This document shows, one piece after another, positions 59,245-64,000 of a stretch of DNA of 64,000 nt. The stretch spans positions 186,001 to 250,000 of the forward strand of contig NZ_JOCX01000010.1 in NCBI RefSeq assembly GCF_000717915.1, given 5' to 3'. This DNA comes from Streptomyces sp. NRRL S-244 (GTDB lineage: Bacteria; Actinomycetota; Actinomycetes; Streptomycetales; Streptomycetaceae). The notes below the pieces were generated by a model, which made no database searches, was not told the DNA's origin, and saw nothing but the letters and a program-made list of their open reading frames with translations. Position numbers and translations under genes: made by a program. Numbering within the stretch: the stretch's first letter is position 1; every line of letters starts with the position of its first letter.

Positions 59245-59814
59245 TCAGCTTTCGAGCAACTCGGCCATGGCGCGCAGGCCTTGGGCGAGCTCCCGGCCCG
59301 TCGGCGTCTGCTCCGGGTCGGTCAGCGCCTGCACCATCACCCCGCTCAGCAGCGCGATGTGCACCGACCCGAGGGACCGTACGTCCTCCTCGGTGACCGC
59401 GTCCCCGGGGACCCCGCGCAGCTGCGCGGCCACCATGCGGCGAGCCTGGCGCTGGTTCTCGGCGAGGGTGGCGAGCAGCTCGGGCGAGGACTGGGCGTGG
59501 ACGAAGGCTTCGACGGAGGCGGTCCAGAGCCAGCGCATGTCGCCGAAGTCGCGGATCTTGCGGTCCCAGGTGTCGGCGTACCGCTCCGCGGTGGTGGCGC
59601 CCTGGCCGGCGAGCCGGCCGGACCCGGCCGCCCACTCGTCCATGGCGGCGAAGAGGGCGAGGTTGAGCAGGGCCTCGCGCGAGCCGAAGTGGTAGCCGAT
59701 CGCGGCCATGCTCACCTGCGACGCCGAGGCGATGTCGCGCACGGTCGTGCGCAGGTAGCCCTTCTCCTCCAGGCAGCGGCGCGCTCCGGCCAGCAGGTCC
59801 TCGCGATTTCCCAT
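59245..59814 (-). CDS. TetR-family transcriptional regulator
   Basis: A 189-aa repressor. The N-terminal HTH reads LLAGARRCLEEKGYLRTTVRDIASASQVSMAAIGYHFGSREALLNLAL (about 6-53); the C-terminal helical domain (VEAFVHAQSSPELLATLAENQRQARRMVAAQLRGVPGD onward) would bind an unknown ligand. Two palindromic operator sites lie in the 150-bp gap to the divergent hydrolase gene, so it probably represses both itself and the hydrolase. ATG at 59814. Confidence 0.9.
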   Translation of the reverse strand: MGNREDLLAGARRCLEEKGYLRTTVRDIASASQVSMAAIGYHFGSREALLNLALFAAMDEWAAGSGRLAGQGATTAERYADTWDRKIRDFGDMRWLWTASVEAFVHAQSSPELLATLAENQRQARRMVAAQLRGVPGDAVTEEDVRSLGSVHIALLSGVMVQALTDPEQTPTGRELAQGLRAMAELLES

Positions 59815-59837
59815 GCCGGGATCGTATCCGCGGCAGC

Positions 59838-59883
59838 ATTTGGGCAAGCGCCCAAGACATTCGTATTGCGCGCTTGCCCAAAT
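59838..59883. promoter_or_regulatory. Pair of TetR-type operator palindromes
   Basis: Site 1 is TTGGGCAAGCGCCCAA (59840-59855), a perfect 6-bp-arm palindrome; site 2 is TTGCGCGCTTGCCCAA (59867-59882), the same with one arm mismatch. Together their outer halves also make a 14-bp inverted repeat (59838-59851 and 59870-59883). The 27-bp spacing and the location between the divergent TetR and hydrolase genes support cooperative repressor binding. Confidence 0.78.
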
Positions 59884-59964
59884 CCTGGCAGGCTCGTCCC
59901 CGTACCGCACGACCGCACCGCCACCGCCACCGCCACCGCATGACTCACAGGGGAGAGCCAAGCC

Positions 59965-60747
59965 ATGCGCCACACGCTGACGATCGACGGCCGCACGCTG
60001 TCGTACCTGGACTTCGGCGGCCCGGGCCGCCCGCTGCTCGCCCTGCACGGGGGCATGTCCGAGGGCCTCGCCTTCGCCGGCCTCGCCGACGCCCTGGGCG
60101 ACGCCTGGCGGGTCATCGCCCCCGACCAGCGCGGCCACGGTGACTCCGACCGGGCCGACGACTACGGCCGCGAGGGCTACCTCTCGGACGCCGTCGCGCT
60201 CCTCGACCACCTCGGCCTCGACGCCCCCGTGGCCCTCCTCGGCTACTCCCTCGGCGGGTTCAACGCCTACCACCTGGCCGCCGCCCACCCCGACCGGATC
60301 ACGGCCCTCGTCAACGTGGACGCCACCGTGGCGATCGATCCCGACACGGCGGGAGCGCTCTTCGGCTTCCTGCGCGACATGCGGTACACCGCCCCCACCC
60401 GCGAGGAACTCCTCGCCGCGGCCGGGCCGGTGGGCTCGCAGTTCGTCGAGCGGGCGCTGCGCCCGCTCCCCGACGGCGGCTGGCGGCTGCCGTTCCACCC
60501 GCAGGACATGATCGACTCCGCCGAGGCCTGCCGCGGCGACCACTGGGACACCTGGCTCGCGAGCCACTGCCCGGCGCTGCTGGTCCACGGCACGCGCAGC
60601 CAGACGCTCCGGCAGGAGACGGCCGACGCGATGGTCTCCCGCCGGCCGGGGACCTCGTACACACCTGTGGACGCGGAGCACTTCCTGCCGTTCACCCACC
60701 CCGAGGAGTTCCACGAGGCCGTCCGGAAGTTCCTCGCGGACCTCTGA
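59965..60747 (+). CDS. Alpha/beta hydrolase
   Basis: A 260-aa alpha/beta-hydrolase-fold enzyme. The oxyanion region is LLALHGGMSEGLAF, the nucleophile elbow is ALLGYSLGGFNAYH (G-Y-S-L-G, Ser about residue 97), and the catalytic His is in YTPVDAEHFLPFTHPEE near the C-terminus; the acid is likely in TLRQETADAM to DAEHF region. The substrate is unknown. The divergent TetR gene and its operators suggest that it is induced by, and may degrade, a small-molecule ligand of that repressor. ATG at 59965 follows GGGGAGAG. Confidence 0.88.
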   Translation: MRHTLTIDGRTLSYLDFGGPGRPLLALHGGMSEGLAFAGLADALGDAWRVIAPDQRGHGDSDRADDYGREGYLSDAVALLDHLGLDAPVALLGYSLGGFNAYHLAAAHPDRITALVNVDATVAIDPDTAGALFGFLRDMRYTAPTREELLAAAGPVGSQFVERALRPLPDGGWRLPFHPQDMIDSAEACRGDHWDTWLASHCPALLVHGTRSQTLRQETADAMVSRRPGTSYTPVDAEHFLPFTHPEEFHEAVRKFLADL

Positions 60748-60795
60748 CCGCTCCGCTCCGCTTCGCTCCGGTACGGGGGTCCGGGGCGGACACGC

Positions 60796-60834
60796 CGAAG
60801 GGGCGGCGGGCCGGGAAGGCCCACCGCCCCTTCG
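60796..60834. terminator. Bidirectional terminator between hydrolase and 5'-nucleotidase
   Basis: CGAAGGGGCGG (60796-60806) and CGGGCC pair with GGCCC and CCGCCCCTTCG (to 60834) with one mismatch, forming a 16-bp hairpin between two convergent genes. Confidence 0.82.
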
Positions 60835-60855
60835 GGCGCGTGCTGTGCGCGGGTG

Positions 60856-62670
60856 TTACTTGACGACCGTGATGCGGTCCGCCGCCGGCGGGGCGAACGG
60901 GGCCGCCTCGGTCGACTTCGCGAGGTAGGTGTTGAAGGCCTCCAGGTCGGGCACGCCGACCAGCTTGTTCTTGTGCTCCTTCAGGACGGTGAAACCGTCA
61001 CCGCCGCCCGCGAGGAACTCGTTCATCGCGACCCGGTAGGTCTTGGCGGGGTCGATCGCCGCGCCGTTCAGCTTCACCGAGTCCACGACGATGCGGTCCG
61101 CGCCCGTCTTCGTCATGTCCAGGGTGTACGTGAAGCCCTTCGAGACCTGCAGGATCTTCGGGTTCGGGCCGTTGACCGGGCCGCTGACCTGCTGCTGGAG
61201 CGCGGTGATCAGCTGCGCGCCCGTCAGGTCCACCACGTTCATCAGGTTGTTGAACGGCTGGACCGTGTAGGACTCGCCGTACGTCACGACGCCGTCGCCC
61301 TCGGCGCCCGCGGCCTTGTAGGCCAGGTCGGCGCGGATGCCGCCCGGGTTCATGATCGCCAGCTGCGCGCCGCCCTTGGCGGCCGGGGCCGTGGCCTCCA
61401 GCTGAGCGTCGGCGATCATGTCGCCGAGCGGCTTCTCGGGCGCCTCGGAGCCGCGGCCCGCGATGTCCGCCGAGATGTAGCCCATCGGACGGCTCGCGAC
61501 CGGGGCCGCCAGCGCGTTCCAGCGGGTGATCAGCTCGGTCATGTCCGGGGCCTTGGGCTGGTCCCGGGTGACGACCTTGTTGACCGGCTTCGGCGCGAGG
61601 GCCGCCGTACGGACGATGTCCTTGGTCTGACGGTCGTACGTGAGCGTGGTGTCCGTGAACAGGCGGCCGTACGAGGCGGCCGAGGTCACCATGCGCGGGT
61701 TGCCCGCCGGGTCCGGGATGTTGCAGGCGTACGCCTGGTGCGTGTGGCCGGTCACCAGGGCGTCGACCTTCGGGTCCACGTTCTTGGCGATGTCCACGAT
61801 CGCGCCCGAGATGCCGGCGCCGGCGCCCGGGGCGTCGCAGTCGTAGTTGTAGGCGCCGTTCGCGGGCAGGCCGCCCTCGTGGATGAGCGCGACGATCGAC
61901 TTGACGCCCTGCTTGTTCAGGTCGGCGGCGTACTTGTTGATCGTCTCGACCTCGTCGCCGAACTTCAGGCCCTTGACCCCGTCGGCGGTGACGACGTCCG
62001 GCGTGCCCTCCAGGGTGACGCCGATGAAGCCGATCTTCACGTCCCCCTTCTGCCAGATGAAGGTCGGGTTCATCAGCGGACGCTTGGTCTTCTCGTCCGT
62101 GACGTTCGCCGCGAGGTACTTGTACTCGGCGCCCGTGTACTCCTTGCCGGACTCGAAGCAGCCGTCGACCGGGTGGCAGCCGCCATACGCCATGCGGCGC
62201 AGCTCGGTCTTGCCCTCGTCGAACTCGTGGTTGCCGACGCTGCTGACGTCCAGCTTCAGCTTGTTCAGCGCCTCGACGGTGGGCTCGTCGTGGAAGAGGC
62301 CCGACAGCATCGGGCTGCCGCCGATCATGTCGCCGGCCGCGGCGGTGACGGAGTACTCGTGGCCCTTGCGGGCCTCGCGCAGGCTGGTCGCCAGGTACTC
62401 GACGCCACCCGCGGGTATCGCCTTGGTGGTGCCGTCCGCCTGACGCTCGGTCACGGTGCCGGACGAGCCCTGCGGGGGCTCCAGGGTGCCGTGGAAGTCG
62501 TTGAACGACAGCATCTGCACGTCGACGGTGCGGCTCTTGCCGGCACCGCCACCACTCGCGGCACCGGCCGGCAGTGCGGCCGCGACCATCGCTCCGGCAC
62601 CGGCCGTGACGGCGATGGCGGCGAAGGTCAACCGGCGGGTTCGGCGGTGCCGTTGTGGCGTCGCTGACAT
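60856..62670 (-). CDS. Secreted bifunctional UDP-sugar hydrolase/5'-nucleotidase
   Basis: A 604-aa exported metallophosphoesterase. Signal peptide TFAAIAVTAGAGAMVAAALPAGAA; the calcineurin-like domain carries metal ligands in MLSFNDFHGT (about 53-61), AAGDMIGGSP, SVGNHEFDEG and TGHTHQ; the 5'-nucleotidase C-terminal domain (about 370-595) has GGIRADLAYKAAGAEG and the substrate-binding NNLMNVVDLTG and FLAGGGDGF. It releases phosphate from extracellular nucleotides; homologues are PhoP-controlled in streptomycetes. ATG at 62670 opens the signal peptide. Confidence 0.93.
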   Translation of the reverse strand: MSATPQRHRRTRRLTFAAIAVTAGAGAMVAAALPAGAASGGGAGKSRTVDVQMLSFNDFHGTLEPPQGSSGTVTERQADGTTKAIPAGGVEYLATSLREARKGHEYSVTAAAGDMIGGSPMLSGLFHDEPTVEALNKLKLDVSSVGNHEFDEGKTELRRMAYGGCHPVDGCFESGKEYTGAEYKYLAANVTDEKTKRPLMNPTFIWQKGDVKIGFIGVTLEGTPDVVTADGVKGLKFGDEVETINKYAADLNKQGVKSIVALIHEGGLPANGAYNYDCDAPGAGAGISGAIVDIAKNVDPKVDALVTGHTHQAYACNIPDPAGNPRMVTSAASYGRLFTDTTLTYDRQTKDIVRTAALAPKPVNKVVTRDQPKAPDMTELITRWNALAAPVASRPMGYISADIAGRGSEAPEKPLGDMIADAQLEATAPAAKGGAQLAIMNPGGIRADLAYKAAGAEGDGVVTYGESYTVQPFNNLMNVVDLTGAQLITALQQQVSGPVNGPNPKILQVSKGFTYTLDMTKTGADRIVVDSVKLNGAAIDPAKTYRVAMNEFLAGGGDGFTVLKEHKNKLVGVPDLEAFNTYLAKSTEAAPFAPPAADRITVVK

Positions 62671-62845
62671 TTAGTCCCCTTTTGGACAGCGGTAAAACTC
62701 GGGAGGTCGGCGGCAGCCTATGGTCAACGCGCGTAGCACGACAGGGGGTACGGGTGTCGGACTGGTTACACGTAGAAGACGGCTCACCGCCGGTCCGCCG
62801 CACGCACACCACCGCGGGCGCCTCCCGCGGTCGTAGGCTCGACGC

Positions 62846-63778
62846 ATGACTGACGACGCAGCAGCGGCCCTGGAGCCGGGACGCCAGATTCAGACCCTCG
62901 ACGAGCTGACGGAGGAACAGGCCGACGCCGTGCTCGCCCTCATCGAGGACGCGGCGCGGACGGACGGCACCACCGCCGTGTCCGAGCAGGGCCGCCTCCA
63001 GCTGCGCGGCGGGCGCCGCGAGGGGATCCGGCACTTCCTGCTCACCGAGAAGGGCCGGCTCGCCGGATACGGGCAGCTGGAGGACACCGATCCGGTGGAG
63101 GCCCCCGCCGCCGAGCTCGTCGTCCACCCCGCGCTGCGCGGGCGCGGGCACGGGCGGGCCCTGGGCTCGGCCCTGCTGGCCGCCTCGGGCAAGCGGATCC
63201 GGGTGTGGGCGCACGGCGGCAAGTCGGCCGCCCGCCACCTCGCGCAGGTGCTCGGCCTGACCCTGTTCCGGGAGCTGCGCCAGCTGCGCCGCCCGCTGGG
63301 CCCGGACGGGCCCCCGCTGCCCGAGGTGGTGCTGCCCGCCGGGGTGACCGTACGGACCTTCGTGCCCGGCCAGGACGACGCGGCCTGGCTCGCGGTGAAC
63401 TCGGCCGCCTTCGCCCACCACCCCGAGCAGGGCTCGCTGACCCAGCGGGACCTGAACGACCGGATCACGCAGCCCTGGTTCGACCCCAAGGGCTTCTTCC
63501 TCGCCGAGCGGGACGGGGAGCTGATCGGCTTCCACTGGACGAAGGTGCACGCCGAGGAGCGGCTCGGGGAGGTCTACGTGCTCGGCGTCCGTCCCGGCGC
63601 CCAGGGCGGCGGCCTCGGCAAGGCCCTCACCGCGATCGGCCTGCACCACCTCGCGGGGGCGGGCCTGCCCACCGCGATGCTGTACGTGGACGCCGACAAC
63701 CCGGCGGCTCTGGCCGTGTACGAGGGCCTCGGCTTCAGCACCCACGAGGTCGACCTGATGTACCGCACCGAGAGCTGA
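62846..63778 (+). CDS. mshD: Mycothiol synthase MshD
   Basis: A 310-aa protein made of two tandem GNAT domains; it acetylates Cys-GlcN-Ins as the last step of mycothiol synthesis. The first domain has VVHPALRGRGHGRALGSALLAA; the active second has GEVYVLGVRPGAQGGGLGKALTAIGLHHLAGAGLPTAMLYVDADNPAALAVYEGLGFSTHEVDLMY. ATG at 62846 is 6 nt after a TAGGCT -10 (62834-62839), predicting a leaderless transcript. mshA, the first enzyme of the pathway, is about 30 kb away in this window. Confidence 0.95.
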   Translation: MTDDAAAALEPGRQIQTLDELTEEQADAVLALIEDAARTDGTTAVSEQGRLQLRGGRREGIRHFLLTEKGRLAGYGQLEDTDPVEAPAAELVVHPALRGRGHGRALGSALLAASGKRIRVWAHGGKSAARHLAQVLGLTLFRELRQLRRPLGPDGPPLPEVVLPAGVTVRTFVPGQDDAAWLAVNSAAFAHHPEQGSLTQRDLNDRITQPWFDPKGFFLAERDGELIGFHWTKVHAEERLGEVYVLGVRPGAQGGGLGKALTAIGLHHLAGAGLPTAMLYVDADNPAALAVYEGLGFSTHEVDLMYRTES

Positions 63779-63850
63779 CGGAGGGCGGGCGGAAGGCCGG
63801 CCGCAGGGCCGGGGCGAAGGCCGACCGGAAGCCCGGCCAGCGGCCACGGA

Positions 63851-63885
63851 GAGCGAGGGCCCGTCCACGGACAGGCCCCGCGCTC
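63851..63885 (+). terminator. Terminator after mshD
   Basis: GAGCG, GGGCC and GTCC arms (63851-63866) pair with GGAC, GGCCC and CGCTC (63869-63885) with small bulges, 72 bp after the mshD stop. I see no gene in the remaining bases to 64000. Confidence 0.6.
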
Positions 63886-64000
63886 CGGGCGCACGCCGGG
63901 GACACAGGGGACGCGCCGGATCATTCCGGGCGCGGAAACGACGTAAAAGACGTACTCGTGCACCACCCGGAGCCTGGAAGCCATGCGCCATTCACCGGAC

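Noticed and set aside
63574..63984. A minus-strand open frame at the right edge overlapping mshD
   Set aside because: It is largely antisense to mshD and spans its terminator; no domain or codon bias.

Overview
The window is chromosomal core sequence of a Streptomyces-type actinomycete. The evidence is very high GC with G/C-ending codons, frequent GTG and some TTG starts, many leaderless genes with a TANNNT-like -10 box 6-7 nt before the start codon, and lineage markers: the mycothiol genes mshA and mshD, MsiK, GlnR, RsiG, a Nur-type Fur protein, CarD, and a CssRS/HtrA-like secretory-stress cluster. From memory, the gene order runs parallel to the SCO4150-SCO4280 part of the S. coelicolor chromosome, which it reads in reverse. 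I see no prophage, insertion sequence, CRISPR array or biosynthetic gene cluster.

Layout. Bases 1-7650: a TerD protein, a GNAT acetyltransferase, an M1 aminopeptidase lipoprotein, an HbpS-like haem sensor protein divergent from its likely SenS/SenR two-component partners, a secreted M4 protease and a small conserved gene. Bases 7.7-13.1 kb: a pentapeptide-repeat protein, a quinone oxidoreductase behind a clear SoxR box, an FBP zinc protein, a GNAT/DsbA-like pair, an amine oxidoreductase and tRNA-Thr(TGT). Bases 13.2-22.2 kb: msiK, a secreted small protein, a nucleotidyltransferase, a DoxX membrane protein, rlmB, cysS, ispF-ispD and carD. Bases 22.2-29.1 kb: a mostly empty 660-bp stretch, a DUF461 lipoprotein, phoP-phoR facing phoU across a PHO box, a 50-aa cysteine-rich protein, a glycine-rich secreted protein and gpmA.

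Bases 29.2-41.6 kb: an MFS transporter, mshA coupled to a YbjN-like gene, a methyltransferase, an NlpC/P60 hydrolase, a receiver-PP2C phosphatase fusion, DUF2516, an HbhA-like protein, an Xre regulator with a perfect palindrome, a VOC/AraC pair, a PrmC-like methyltransferase, an Eis-like acetyltransferase and the WhiG anti-sigma factor RsiG. Bases 41.7-52.3 kb: dtd, ygfZ, nur, a FABP-like protein, a 33-aa membrane peptide, three overlapping genes for unknown membrane-anchored exported proteins, DUF3099, DUF1416, thiosulfate sulfurtransferase with an upstream cysteine leader peptide, an LmeA-like protein, a 616-aa repeat/membrane protein and a MoaD-like protein. Bases 52.4-64 kb: glnR with a long structured leader, a LacI regulator, htrA/cssR/cssS, a PI-PLC, a TetR/hydrolase divergent pair, a secreted 5'-nucleotidase and mshD.

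How the genes work together. Several signalling modules sit beside their probable outputs: HbpS-SenS-SenR (haem and redox), SoxR box to quinone reductase, PhoRP-PhoU (phosphate), CssRS with an HtrA protease (secretory stress), GlnR (nitrogen), Nur (nickel) and RsiG (c-di-GMP control of sporulation). The features most worth checking are a 75-bp out-of-frame duplication of the phoP 3' end, a Cys-codon leader peptide linked to sseA by an 81-codon ORF, the glnR leader with a terminator-like hairpin and an ATGA-coupled 17-codon ORF, 11-bp-phased CTCAGG repeats before htrA, and small genes that are easy to miss.
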